NCBI RefSeq assembly: GCF_050003625.1
Contig: NC_134400.1
Span: 57,106,066-57,170,065, forward strand
Length of the DNA: 64,000 nucleotides
From: Haematobia irritans
Lineage: Eukaryota; Arthropoda; Insecta; Diptera; Muscidae
Reading direction: 5' to 3'
In this document: in pieces, positions 1 to 11,049 of the stretch
How positions within the stretch are numbered: position 1 is the first letter of the stretch
Layout: each line of letters begins with the position of its first letter
The notes under the pieces: generated by a model
What the model saw: only the letters and a program-made list of their open reading frames with translations
The model's database searches: none
Told to the model about the DNA's origin: nothing
Position numbers and translations under genes: made by a program

Positions 1-1
1 G

Positions 2-349
2 GGAGCCACCGTGGTGCAATGGTTAGCATGCCCACCTTGCATACACAAGGTCGTGGGTTCGATTCCTGCTTCGACCGAACACCAAAAAGTTTTTCAGCGG
101 TGGATTATCCCACCTCAGTAACGCTGGTGACATTTCTGAGGGTTTCAAAGCTTCTCTAATTGGTTCCACTGCAATGTGGAACGCCGTTCGGATTTCGCTA
201 TAAAAAGGAGGTCCCTTGTCATTGAGCTTAACATGGAATCGGGCAGCACTCAGTGATAAGAGAGAAGTGCACCAATGTGGTATCACAATGGAGTGAATAG
301 TCTAAGTGAGCCTGATCCATCGGGCTGTCACCTAACCTAACCTAACCTA
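2..349 (+). mobile_element. tRNA-derived SINE, copy 1
   Basis: The first ~75 bases are tRNA-like, with an A-box-like stretch (TGGTGCAATGG) and a B box (GGTTCGATTCC), the two parts of an internal Pol III promoter. A ~200 bp body follows, then a 3' segment ending in CCTAACCTAACCTA. The same layout recurs at 12055 and 34536. The last ~75 bp match the 3' end of the LINE at 25830-30846. The left flank lies outside the window, so no target duplication can be checked. Confidence 0.85.
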
Positions 350-2720
350 GGGAGCTATATTAATTACTTACCTTCACACAGCAAAGCACCAAAGCGCAAC
401 ACAATTTATAATTTTATCTTCTGCAGTGTACAGTTTACCTGCAACAGGCTTCCAGATGACATTTTTCTAGAAAGAAATAACTGCAAGTAAAACAAGTATA
501 TACGGCCGAAAGTTCGGCCAGGCCGAATCTTATGTACCCACCACCATGGATTGCGTAGAAACTTCTACGAAAGACTATCATCCACAATCGAATTACTTGG
601 GTTGTGGTATCTTAAAACTTCTTAACATCGTTTTCTAAATTGTGATTTAGTCCATACATGGTATATATTAGACAAAAAACTTATGTATAGTTAAGTCTAC
701 AAATAATTACGAATCGATATGGACTTTTTGTACGTAGAGAGCCAGAATTGAAATATGGGGGTCGCTTATATGGGGGCTATATACAATTATGAACTTGATA
801 TGGACCAATTTTTGTGTGATTGGGGATCGATTTATCTGAGGGCCATATATAACTATAGACCGATATGGACCTAGTTAAGCATGGTTGTTAACGACCATAT
901 ACTAGCACAATGTACCAAATTTCAACTCACTCGGATGAAATTTGCTCCTCCAAGAGGTTCCAAAACCAAATCTCGGGATCGGTTTATATGGGGCTATGTA
1001 CGATTATGGACTAATATCGACCACTTTTGGCATGGTTGTTAAATATCATATACTACCACCACGTACCAAATTTCAAGCAGATCGGGTGAATTTTGCTTCT
1101 CCAAAAGGCACCGGAGGTCAAATCTGGGGATCGGTTTATATGGGAGCTATATATAATTATGGACTGATAGGAACCAATTCCTGCATGGTTGTTGGATACC
1201 ATATACTAACATCACGTACCAAATTCCAACCGAATGGGAAGAATTTTGCTCTTCCAAGGGGCTCTGGAGGTCAAATCTGGGGATCGGTTTATATGGGGCC
1301 TATATATAATTATGGACCGATATCGACCAATTTTTGCATGGGAGTTTGAGGCCATATATAAACACCACGTACCAAATTTCAACTGAATCAGATGAATTTT
1401 GGTCTTCCAAGAGGTTCCGGAGGTCAAATCTGGTGATCGGTTTATATGGGGGCTATATATAATTATGCACCGATGTGGACCAATTTTTGCATGGTTGTTA
1501 GAGACCATATACTAACATCACGTACCAAATTTCAGCCGGATCGGATGAAATTTGCTTCTCTTAGAGGCCTCGCAAGCCAAATCGGGGGATCGGTTTATAT
1601 GGGGGCTATATAATTATGGACCGATGTGGACCAATTTTTGCATGGTTGTTAGAGACCATATACTTACACCATGTACCGAATTTCAGCCGGATCGGATGAA
1701 ATTTGCTTCTCTTAGGGGCCTCGCAAGCCAAATCGGGGGATCGGTTTATATGGGGGCTATATATGATTATGGACCGATGTGGACCAATTTTTGCGTGGTT
1801 GTTAGAGACCATATACTAACACCATGTACCAAATTTCAGCCAGATCGGATGAAATTTGCTTCTCTTAGAGGCCTCGCAAGCCAAATTTTGGGGTCCGTTT
1901 ATATGGGGGCTATACGTAAAAGTGGACCGATATGGCCCATTTGCAATACCATCCGACCTACATCAATAGCAACTACTTGTGCCAAGTTTCAAGTCGATAG
2001 CTTGTTTCGTTCGGAAGTTAGCGTGATTTCAACAGACGGACGGACGGACGGACGGACATGCTCAGATCGACTCAGAATTTCACCACGACCCAGAATATAT
2101 ATACTTTATGGGGTCTTAGAGCAATATTTCGATGTGTTAAAAACGGAATGACAAAGTTAATATACCCCCCATCCTATGGTGGTGGGTATAAAAACGATGT
2201 TACCAAATGCTCAACCGATTTCAATCAAATTCAGCACATTTTACGTTACTATTAATTGTACTCCACGTGGACATTTTTAAACAAGTTATGGTTAGGGAAG
2301 GCAGTTTTAAGGTAAAATATATATAGGGAGCTATATTAATTACTTACCTTCACACAGCAAAGCACCAAAGCACAACACAATTTAAAATATTAACTTCTGC
2401 AGTATACAGTTTACCTGCAACAGGCTTTTTTCTAGAAAGAAATAATTGCAATTGTAAAAACCAAGGTACCAAATGCTGAGAAACCAAAAATACTTCTTGG
2501 TTTCAACTAATAAAATCATTGATTTTATTTAACAGTCAACATATTTTTTATAATAAGTCTAGGTCGCATTTTTACACCAACCGATTTCAATTACTTACCT
2601 TCACACAGCAAAGCACAACACAATTTATAATATTAACTTCTGCAGTGTACACTTTACCTGCAACAAGCTTCTAGATGGCAACTTTTTTCTAGAAAGAAAT
2701 TCCAATGTAAAAAAAGCCGC
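350..2720. repeat. three diverged tandem copies of a ~250-275 bp unit
   Basis: A stretch containing TTACCTTCACACAGCAAAGC, then CTGCAG, TTTACCTGCAACA and TTTCTAGAAAGAAAT appears at about 363, 2339 and 2590. Removing the DINE-1-like insertion at 492-2193 brings copies 1 and 2 about 274 bp apart; copies 2 and 3 are about 251 bp apart. No coding potential is seen. This could be an old satellite fragment or a tandem MITE. Confidence 0.6.
492..2194 (+). mobile_element. DINE-1/Helentron-like element, family A, copy 1
   Basis: It begins ACAAGTATATACGGCC with a GC-rich hairpin (AAGTTCGGCC/GGCCGAATCTT). It holds about six 153 bp tandem repeats (roughly 940-1900), then a GACG-rich microsatellite at 2035-2056, and a 3' end whose hairpin closes on GGGTATA. 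A TA-rich stretch, a GTCY tract and a GGGTATA hairpin are the published marks of the mini-me/DINE-1 class in flies. Insertion splits unit 1 of the flanking tandem repeat. Class assignment is by architecture, not database match. Confidence 0.7.
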
Positions 2721-2988
2721 AATTTCAGAACGCTTGTTGCAGGTAAACTGACTAAATTTTTGGCACGAAACGCCGGCTTCACTAGTGATCAAAATTTTTT
2801 TCAAACTTTTACCGTTATAGTAGTCGATTACGATTACTGAATACTCATTAAGATACCCATAAATCATAAGTTTCTCTAAATCATCACGTACGCTAACACA
2901 AATTGTTGCATCTTTTTATAATATCCACAAACAACAGATATGATTACACTCTACTAACATTAGAAAATTATTTCAATGGATCTAAAGG

Positions 2989-3732
2989 TCGGTATTAAGT
3001 TCGAATTTAACTTGGGTATTAAGTTCGAGTTTAGCCGCTAAAATCGTCATTTCTTCACGATTACTTTTCTTTTATAATCCACTTTAAGGAATACACACTT
3101 TAGGTGGGTATTAAGTTCGAGTTTAGCAGCTAAAATTGCTATTTTTTCACGATTACTTTTCTTAATTAATCCACTTTAAGGAATACAAACTTTGTGAAAA
3201 TTTTCTTTGGGCTATTCCCAATCAAGTTATAATAAAATTTGCAACAAAATTTGTATAATTGTATGACTTTTTTTACTGATTTAGTTTTCACTTTAGCGAT
3301 TTTAGCGGCTAAACTCGAACTTAATACCCACCTTTTGGGAAAATTTGCTTTAAGCTTTTCCCTACCAAGTTATAATAAAATTTGCAACAAATATGTAAAA
3401 TTTTATGCCTTTTTCTTACTGATTTAGTTTTCAATTTAGCGGTTTTAGCGGCTAAAGCTTAGTACTATGTTCAGTTTTCAAGCTGAAAAATGCGAACATA
3501 GTACTCACTTTAAACTCGAACTTAATACTCACTTTTAAGGTGGGTATTAAGTTCGAGTTTAGTCGCTAAAATCGTCATTTTTTCACGATTACTTTTCTTT
3601 AATAATCCATTTTATGGAATACACACTTTGTGAAAATTTGCTTTGGGCTATTCCCCATCAAGTTTTAATGAAATCTGCAACAAACATGTATAATTGTATG
3701 CCTTCTTATACTGATTTAGTATCTTACAACAA
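2989..3732. repeat. nested MITE-1 copies
   Basis: MITE-1 is ~230 bp with inverted ends reading GGTGGGTATTAAGTTCGAG followed by TTTAGCCGCTAAAA. A complete copy (3102-3333) sits inside another copy (2989-3101 plus 3334-3534), and a third starts at 3535. All lack an open frame and share an AT-rich core with TCACGATTACTTTTCTTTA. They are non-autonomous DNA elements; the superfamily is not clear. Confidence 0.7.
3462..3505. repeat. minimal MITE-2 palindrome (TIR-TIR only)
   Basis: GTACTATGTTC runs into TTTTCAAGCTGAAAA and then GAACATAGTAC, so the two inverted ends of the MITE-2 family abut with almost no interior. It lies within the nested MITE-1 cluster. It is either a deletion product or a very small mobile form. 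Confidence 0.6.
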
Positions 3733-3916
3733 ATAGCGGACTTATAATTTTTTTGGTAAAAGACCGAAAAGACCAAATCAACGCATCAACGCTGTTTTCC
3801 ACATAGCATAAAATGTACAGTTATATCTTTGTTTCTACTCATTTTGTTTTGGGCGTTGATTTGATCTTTTCGGTCTTTTACCACTTTACTTTACCAAAAT
3901 TATAGCGGACTTATAA
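3733..3916. mobile_element. hairpin element with flanking direct repeat
   Basis: Two arms around GGTAAAAGACCGAAAAGA (from 3755) and its complement (ending 3882) form a long stem with a ~85 bp loop. The 15 bp ATAGCGGACTTATAA flanks it at 3733 and 3902. The long direct repeat could be a target duplication or part of the element's ends. No family recognised. Confidence 0.5.
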
Positions 3917-4323
3917 ATTTGTTGTTAGATTTTGTTAAGTAAGGGCTTATTTTCTTTGTAAAAATTTCAGCTATACGTAAAAAAACCAAAATTGCTGTTA
4001 GCATCGTGTTTTATATTTTATATGAATTTTTATATGGTTTTTTCTGCCACATTTTTACTAAAAAAACGCCGTTTTTGAACTTTTTTAAGCCGCCAACATC
4101 CAAACTACTTACCCGATTTGAAAATTTTCTGAGAATGAGTTGTAGACGGCTCAATTTTCTTTAATTTGAGTAGTAGTAGGATCAAATAGGCCAAAGAAGA
4201 CGAAAGATATGCTCAAAATTGTAAGTGTACCTCCAAAAATAAAAAAAAGTATCTCTAAAACCAATCGACAGAAAATTTTTTAAAACTCATTTTCGTGTTT
4301 CGTAGGTCAAAATCAATAAGAAA
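3917..4323. other. unassigned AT-rich stretch
   Basis: AT-rich sequence with no persistent open frame, no inverted ends and no match to the other repeats of the window that I could see. Confidence 0.5.
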
Positions 4324-5388
4324 CCAGTAAGGAAAGTCTAAAGTCGGGCGGGGCCGACTATATTATACCCTGCACCACTTTGTTGATCTAAATTTTCGAT
4401 ACCATATCACATCCGTCAAATGTGTTGGGGCTATATATAAAGGTTTGTCCCAAATACATAAATTTAAATATCACTCGATCTTGAAGAATTTGATAGCCTT
4501 CTACAAAATCTATAGACTCAAAATTTAAGTGGCTAATGCACTAGGGTGGAACACAATGTTAGTAAAAAAATATGGGAAACGTTTAAATCTGAAGCAATTT
4601 TAAGGAAACTTCGAAAAAGTTTATTTATGATTTATCGCTCGATATATATGTATTAGAAGTTTAGGAAAATTAGAGTCATTTTTACAACTTTTCGACTAAG
4701 CAGTGGCGATTTTACAAGGAAAATGTTGGTATTTTGACCATTTTTGTCGAAATCAGAAAAACATATATATGGGAGCTATATCTAAATCTGAACCGATTTC
4801 AACCAAATTTGGCACGCATAGCTACAATGCTAATTCTACTCCCTGTGCAAAATTTCAATTAAATCGGAGTTAAAAATTGGCCTCTGTGGGCAAATGAGTG
4901 TAAATCGGGCGAAAGCTATATATGGGAGCTATATCTAAATCTGAACCGATTTTGCTGATATTTTGCAAGTTTTTCGAGACTCATAAAATATTCGGATGTA
5001 CGGAATTTGAGGAAGATCGGTTGATATACACGCCAATTATGACCAGATCGGTGAAAAATATATATGGCAGCTATATCTAAATCTGAACCGATCAATAGGG
5101 ATCGTCTTTGAGCCGAAACAGGACCCTATACCAAATTTTAGGACAATCGGACTAAAACTGCGAGCTGTACTTTGCACACAAAAATACATCAACAGACAGA
5201 CAGACAGACAGACGGACAGACAGACGGACAGACAGACGGACAGACAGACGGACAGACAGACGGACAGACAGACAGACGGACATCGCTAAATCGACTCAGA
5301 ATTGGTCTGTGATTACTCCTTCTTGGCGTTACATACAAATGCACAAACTTATTATACCCTGTACCACAGTAGTGGTGAAGGGTATAAA
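4324..5388 (+). mobile_element. DINE-1/Helentron-like element, family B, copy 1
   Basis: Starts CAGTAAGGAAAGTCTAAAG, then a hairpin (AGTCGGGCGGGGCCGACT) and TATACCCTGCACCACT. A 5' module ends at GTTAGTAAAAAA near 4566; the 3' module starts ATATGGGAAAC, carries degenerate 153 bp repeats, a long GACA/GACG microsatellite (about 5195-5283) and ends in the hairpin ACCACAGTAGTGGT plus GGGTATAAAA. One copy of each module is present, which makes this a reference for the tandem forms elsewhere. Confidence 0.7.
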
Positions 5389-5700
5389 AATATGCTAGAA
5401 ACAAATCACAGAGAAAATTTTGTTATTTGTTACCTAGTGTAATACATTATAAATAATATAAACTTTGTGAAAAGTTGCTTTGGGGTATTCCCCACCAAGT
5501 TTTACTCAACAACATTGACATCAAAGAGATATAATTTTATATTATTTTTAATGATTTATTTTCGATTTTAGCGGCAAGACAAGAACTTAATACCCACCTT
5601 AATAATCAAGTAGATAAAGGAAACATTACATTAATAAAAAAATCTTACTTAAGAAATCTAAACTTACCAACCAGATTTCAACCAGATTATTTTCACTGTT
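5389..5700. repeat. MITE-1 remnant and AT-rich flank
   Basis: From about 5448 to 5600 the sequence matches the right half of MITE-1, ending CTTAATACCCACCTT; the left end is missing. The rest is AT-rich with no recognised feature. Confidence 0.5.
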
Positions 5701-6125
5701 AAAGGGCGGTATTATGTTCGCTTATCGCGTTGAAATTTCCGCGGTTACTTTATTAAAATAGTATAATTAAAATCAGATGATTTAATTCAATTGGTGCGCA
5801 TTGTCTTTTTCATATAGATTTTAACAAGAACATACGAGTTTTCATTTATAATTGTTTGTTTTAGAAAAATTAAAAAAGCATTATGTTCGTGTGTGTGTGT
5901 ACTATGATCTGTTTTCGAAGTGTAAATCACTTTATTTGCGCGATTACTTTTCCTGAAATAATCACCATTATATATGAAAACAGAAAATATTCCTGTAAAG
6001 TCTTGACGAAATCTAGAGGAACAAGAAATTGTACACCAAATGAGTTAATTTATCTGCTTTATATTGCAATGTTTTAATAAAGTAACCGCAAAAATTCATC
6101 GCGGAAAGCGAACATAGTACTTACC
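5701..6125. mobile_element. MITE-2, long copy
   Basis: The inverted ends carry GGTATTATGTTCGC with GCGATTA-like inner arms at the left and GCGAACATAGTAC at the right. The interior is ~390 bp and encodes nothing convincing. It directly abuts the next MITE-2 copy. Confidence 0.6.
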
Positions 6126-6354
6126 TTAAGGTGGGTACTATGTTCGGTTTTCGAGTTGGAAACCACTTTATTTCCGCGATTACTTTTCCTTAAATAACCA
6201 AAACTATAAATGAAAACAAAAATATACTTGTAAAGTCTTGCTAAAATCTATAGGCACAAGAAACTTCGCATCATTTGAATTAATACATTTTGTTTATATT
6301 GAACTTTTTAATAAAGCAACCGCGAAAATTTCAACGCGAAAACCGAACATAGTA
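6126..6354. mobile_element. MITE-2, short copy
   Basis: Begins AAGGTGGGTACTATGTTCGG and ends CCGAACATAGTAC, with inner arms CGCGATTACTTTT/AAGCAACCGCG. About 230 bp, non-coding. The outermost GGTGGGTA is shared with MITE-1, so the two families probably use related transposases. Confidence 0.65.
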
Positions 6355-6393
6355 CTAGCTAAACTCGAATCATTTGAGTTAATTTCTCTGCTT

Positions 6394-6617
6394 TAAGGTG
6401 GTTATTTAGATCGATTTTAGCCGCTAAAATCGCCATTTTTCACGATTACTTTTCTTTAATAATCCATTTTAAGGAATACAAACTTTGTGAAAATTTACTT
6501 TGTGCTATTCCCCATCAAGTTATAATAAAATTTGCAACAAATATGCATATTTTTATGCCTTTTTTACTGATTTAGTTTTCACTTTAGCGGCTAAAGGTAG
6601 GTATTAAGTTCGAGTTT
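6394..6617. mobile_element. MITE-1 copy
   Basis: Left end AAGGTGGTTATTTAGATCG with TTTTAGCCGCTAAAA, right end with TAGCGGCTAAA and then TAGGTATTAAGTTCGAG. The core is the same as in the other MITE-1 copies. The right terminus is rearranged: the end motif is inverted relative to expectation. Confidence 0.55.
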
Positions 6618-6835
6618 AAGGTGAGTACTATGTTCGTATTTTTCACCAAAACACTAAATTAAAAGTACAAAAATCTATATGAAGACGATTATATTTTTAT
6701 AAAGTCTTGTGAAATAATGAATGGAAAAGATCTAAGGAATTGATTGTGAACTATTTTATATTTATAATTAAATTAATTTAAAAAAGTAACCGTGAAAACA
6801 AGCTGGTTTTTAGCTTGAAAACTGAACATAGTACT
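6618..6835. mobile_element. MITE-2 copy (uninterrupted reference)
   Basis: AAGGTGAGTACTATGTTCG at the left and GAACATAGTAC at the right. This copy is intact and is the empty-site reference for the interrupted sister at 7256-8918. Confidence 0.65.
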
Positions 6836-6837
6836 CT

Positions 6838-7255
6838 GCTTTAGCCGCTAATTTTCACTAAAGAGAAAACTAAATGAGTAACAAATTTCATAAAATTATA
6901 CATATTCGTCGCAGATTTCATTATAACTTGATGGGGAATATCCCAAAGCAAATTTTCACAAAGTTTGTATTACTTAAAATGGATTATTAAAGAAAAGTAA
7001 TCGTGAAAAAATTACGATTTAAAGGTGGGTATTAAGTTCGAGTTTAGCCGCTAATTTTCACTAAAGTGAAAACTAAATGGGTAAAAAACGTCATAAAATT
7101 ATACATATTTGCCGCAGATTTCATTATAACTTGATGGGGAATATCCCAAAGCAAATTTTCACAAAGTTTATATTCCTTAAAATGGATTATTAAAGAAAAG
7201 TAATCGTGAAAACATGACGATTTTAGCGGCTAAACTCAAACTTAATACCCACCTT
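6838..7255. mobile_element. two MITE-1 copies in tandem, reverse orientation
   Basis: A partial copy (to about 7020) is followed by a full copy at 7022-7255 starting AAGGTGGGTATTAAG and ending CTTAATACCCACCTT. Both are the reverse complement of the copies near 3.1-3.5 kb. Confidence 0.65.
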
Positions 7256-7419
7256 AAAGGTGAGTACTATGTTCGTATTTTTCACCAAAACACTAAATTA
7301 AAATACAAAAATATATATGAAGACGATTATATTTGTATCAAGTCTTGTCAAATAGTGGATGGAAAATATACAAGGAATTAATTGCGAATCATTTTATATT
7401 TCTGAACTAATTAATTTAA

Positions 7420-8866
7420 ACAAGTATATACGGCCGTAAGTTCGGCCAGGCCGAAGCTTATGTACCCTCCATCATGGATTGCGTAGAAACTTCTTCTAAA
7501 CACTGCCATCCACAATCGAATTACTTAAGTTGCGGTAACGCTTGCCGATGGCAAGGTATCTTCAAACCTCCTAACACCATCTTCTAAATTGTATGTAAGT
7601 CCATACGTGGTATATATTAAATCAAAAAAGATCGATCCAATACGTATATAATTCAGTTTGACAAAGTAGACATAAAATGTTTACAAAATTTTCTACAGAA
7701 ATAAAATTTTAACAAAATTTTCTATAGAAATAAAATTTTCACAAAATTTTCTATAGAAATAAAAATTTTGACAAAATTTTCTATAAAAAGAAAATTTTGA
7801 CAAAAATTTCTACAGAAATAAAATTCTAACAAAATTTTCTATAGAAATAAACTTTTGACAAAATTTTCTATAGAAATAAAATCGTGGTAGATTATTTTTG
7901 GCTCGAGTGGCAACCATGATTATGAACCGAATAAAATTTGAACGAAATTTTCTACAGAAATAAAATTTTGACAAAATTTTCTATAGAAATAAAATTCTGA
8001 CAATGATGAAAATTTTATTATGAACCGAATAAAATTTTGACAAAATTTTCTCTAGAAATAAAATTTTGACAAAATTTTCTATAGAAATAAAATTTTGGTA
8101 GATTATTTTTGGCTCTAGTGGCAACCATATAATTATGGACCGATGTGGACCAATTTTTGCATGATTGTTAGAGACCATATACTAACACCATGTACCAAAT
8201 TTCAGCCGGATCGGATGAAATATGCTTCTCTTAGAGGCTCCACAAGCCAAATCTGGGGATCGGTTTATATGGGGACTATATATAATAAGGACCGATATGG
8301 ACCAATTTTTGCATGGTTGTTAGAGACCATATACCAACATCATGTACCAAATTTCAGCCGGATCGGATGAAATTTTCTTCTATTTGAGGCTCGGCAAGCC
8401 AAATCTGGGGATCGGTTTATATGGGGGCTATATATAATTATGGACCGATGTGGACCAATTTTTGCATGGTTGTTGGAGACCATATACCAACACCATATAC
8501 CAAATTTCAGCCGGATCGGATGAAATATGCTTCTGTTAGAGGCTCCACAAGCCAAATCTGAGGGTCCTTTTATATGGGGGCTATACGTAAAAGTGGACCG
8601 ATATGGCCCATTTTCAATACCATCCGACCTACATCGATAACAACTACTTGTGCCAAGTTTCAAGTCGATAGCTTGTTTCGTTCGGAAGTTAGCGTGATTT
8701 CAACAGACGGACGGACGGACGGACGGACGGACATGCTTAGATCGACTCAGAATTTCACCACGACCCAGAATATATATACTTTATGGGGTCTTAAAGCAAT
8801 ATTTCGATGTGTTACAAACGGAATGACAAAGTTAATATACCCCCATCCTATGATGGAGGGTATAAA
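7420..8866 (+). mobile_element. DINE-1/Helentron-like element, family A, copy 2
   Basis: Complete from ACAAGTATATACGGCCG to GGGTATAAAA. It holds a 29 bp minisatellite (about 7685-8100), three to four 153 bp repeats (about 8120-8580), a GACG tract at 8706-8732 and the standard 3' hairpin around CCATCCTATGATGGAGGGTATA. Its ends are defined by the split MITE-2 around it. Confidence 0.75.
7685..8100. repeat. 29 bp minisatellite
   Basis: The repeat unit is built on ACAAAATTTTCTATAG followed by AAATAAAATTTTG. It lies upstream of the 153 bp repeats inside family A and recurs in family C (18255-18505 and the mirror copy at 41580-41810). Confidence 0.75.
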
Positions 8867-8918
8867 AAGTAACCGTGAAAACAAGCTGATTTTCAGCTTG
8901 AAAACTGAACATAGTACT

Positions 8919-9761
8919 CAGCTTTAGAGGCTAAACTCGAATTGGTTTGATAGTGTGAAGCTTATTTGTTAGATTTGTATGGTATTTTTTCACTAACAAC
9001 ATTTCTTCTAAAATAAATAAATGCACATTCTTCTTCTTGTTCTAATAAAGGGCTAGGATTATGTGTGTGTTTGGGTGTAAATACTTAATTCAATAACGCT
9101 CCTTGTTAAATAGCGCTCCTAGTTACCTAAATAAATACCGCTTATTATGTGCGAAATAACGATTTCTATAAAATTTATCGCAAGAATGAACATAGTACCG
9201 GCCTTTACAGACAAACAAGCTGTGCAATCATGTTAGTGCTATGTCAAAAAATTTGTGAACAATTAGTTCCGTTCGCGCACCCAATAATTTTGGATAATTG
9301 TCATACATTTTTAGTGGGAGTCGTTTGTTTACCCCAAAAAGGTAGCAATGCTATATATTTTTCCCAGTAAAATTTTGCAAAAAAATAGCATAACCCGCCG
9401 GCTGGTTTTTGTTCTTCTTGATATAATCAAAACATGCCATGCCCCCTGGGCTAGTGAAATTATACTCACCTCGATTTACGTCAAATGTTTCCAATGCTAG
9501 TAAAAAGTTTCGGTGTCGAACAGGCCCACAGTATGAAAAATACACTCTTTTAAGCAGGCGTATGCTTTAGTTTTTTTCTTTACTTTAAAGCGGCTTTAGT
9601 TTTTCCAAAACACTTAGAAATGCTCGCTTCATAAACATAAACAAATTTATATTTTCAATTACAAACCTGGAAGCAACAAATGTTTTTACCGTCAAAAACA
9701 ATACAGCCTGCCAAAGCCCAAAAAGTTAAAATATTTTAAACTTTTTGTGAAGCTTCGACGC
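8919..9761. other. unassigned stretch with a MITE-2 remnant
   Basis: A short MITE-2-like right end (GAATGAACATAGTACC) is visible near 9186-9201. The rest is AT-rich, with short frames that lack codon structure. Nothing else recognised. Confidence 0.45.
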
Positions 9762-10083
9762 CTACACGCAAAAAAATAATTCTTTCCTCCCAAACGAAAT
9801 TTTAGACAAACAAAGTTCGTTTCTCATTTGCTTTTCGCTGTAAGGAAGTGTATTTGGAAGAAAAGTATGTACTTTTTGTGATAAACGTTTATTCTTTTCC
9901 AGGATGTAAAAACAATTTCATAAAGACTAACTCAAAAAAAATTGTTTTCTTGCTAATTGCATTTTCCCTCACATCTTTCTCACATCCACGAGGATTTTTA
10001 GTTCTTAACACCTTTTCCTGTAATACCAACAATGTAGAAGAAATTATACGATTTTATAAATTTTAAATTTTTTTTTTTACCTT

Positions 10084-10163
10084 TTGCCTGGACGGAGAAT
10101 CGAACCGCGGACCATGCACTTTGTAAGCCAACACACTAACCACTGAGTTATGTACCTGTTATG
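10084..10163 (-). repeat. tRNA-like block 2 (Pol III-type boxes)
   Basis: On the minus strand a box-A-like AACTCAGTGGTTAG is followed by a B-box-like GGTTCGATTCTCC and ends near CCAGGCAAAAGG. It matches the block at 31423-31494 and remnants at 15650, 18082 and 45760. The cloverleaf is incomplete, so it is not annotated as a tRNA gene. Confidence 0.55.
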
Positions 10164-10284
10164 GTCATCAATAGATAATTATCCATATAAGTTATATATA
10201 TATATATATATATATATATAGCATAGCTTGCGGCGCCCACGAGCCAAATAAACAAAGTTTATTTAACAGAAACAAACAGTTAGT

Positions 10285-10360
10285 TTGGCACCGTGGAGCA
10301 GTGGTTGCTACGTCTGACTTGCATGCCAAGGGTCGTGGGTTCGATCCCTGCTTCGACCAA
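10285..10360 (+). repeat. tRNA-like block 1 (Pol III-type boxes)
   Basis: A box-A-like TGGAGCAGTGG and a B box GGTTCGATCCC precede GCTTCGACCA and a long T run. It resembles the tRNA-like head of the SINE at 2-349. Probably a tRNA-derived promoter within element E rather than a gene. Confidence 0.55.
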
Positions 10361-11049
10361 AGTTTTTTTTTTGTTTTTTTGTTTTTTTTTTACATATGTA
10401 TATTCCAGATATGTTCGGAAGATTCCGAAAAAATGTTGAACATTACATTGTACTATATTAAATTTTGAACTGTAAAATGTGTCTTATTAAAGACCTAAAG
10501 TCACAAAAGAACAGTGTTTGATATAAACGAAATGGACTGTGTTGTTTTTTCAAAAATAATGTTTTTTATTGAAAAAATAAAAATTTTGTAACAAACGAAT
10601 TTTTTTGGTGATAAAAGTTTAAAATTTTCGAAGCAATTCAAAAAACTCTAACAAAAGAAAAACGTTTTCGGTACACGTTTTCCAAACGTTTTTTTTTTCT
10701 TTGCGTGTAGCTTACATTTATTATGTGTAGGCTCATATAATTACGTGTGCTTCAACTCTTTTCAAAGCAAAGCGAAGAACTAAGCGGCGGGTTCAATGTG
10801 TGTCGGCCTTTACACTCTTGCTAGTTTTTACTGTGTCATTATTGATAAAATAAAAAAAGTACGCGAATAGACCTATTACTTGAACTCTAAAATACTATCC
10901 AATTAATCAACAACGTTAACGTGAAATACAAAAAAAAAATAAACAAGGAAACAAGGAAAGAAACACAACAATCCATTACATTACGTTGTTCCATTTTAGT
11001 TTTATATTAAGTTTTGAAGAAAACATGTTGGTGGTTTATTTTCTTACAC

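Larger units (their letters stand above)
7256..8918. mobile_element. MITE-2 copy split by a family A element
   Basis: The left part (7256-7419) and right part (8867-8918) together match the MITE at 6618-6835. The break lies in a run of A. The intervening DNA is the family A element listed separately, so the order of events is MITE first, family A second. Confidence 0.7.
9762..10710 (+). mobile_element. element E copy 1: TIR element with two opposed tRNA-like sequences
   Basis: The ends are inverted: CTACACGCAAAAAAATAAT at the left and TTTCTTTGCGTGTAG at the right. Inside lie a minus-strand tRNA-like block (10084-10163), a (TA)n run (10195-10220) and a plus-strand tRNA-like block (10285-10360). 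The copy at 35435 joins directly across 9941-10403, so this central block is either an insertion or was lost there. The copy at 31030-31966 has both tRNA-like blocks in the same opposed arrangement. Confidence 0.6.

Noticed and set aside
1..75. functional tRNA gene
   Set aside because: Has Pol III boxes, but it is the head of a SINE with body and tail, repeated at 12055 and 34536, and the cloverleaf is degenerate.
5195..5283. CRISPR-like array
   Set aside because: Short GACA/GACG units are a plain microsatellite with no spacers; it is a standard part of the DINE-1-like elements.
10285..10360. functional tRNA gene
   Set aside because: The same block is found inside a repeated element and does not form a convincing full acceptor stem.
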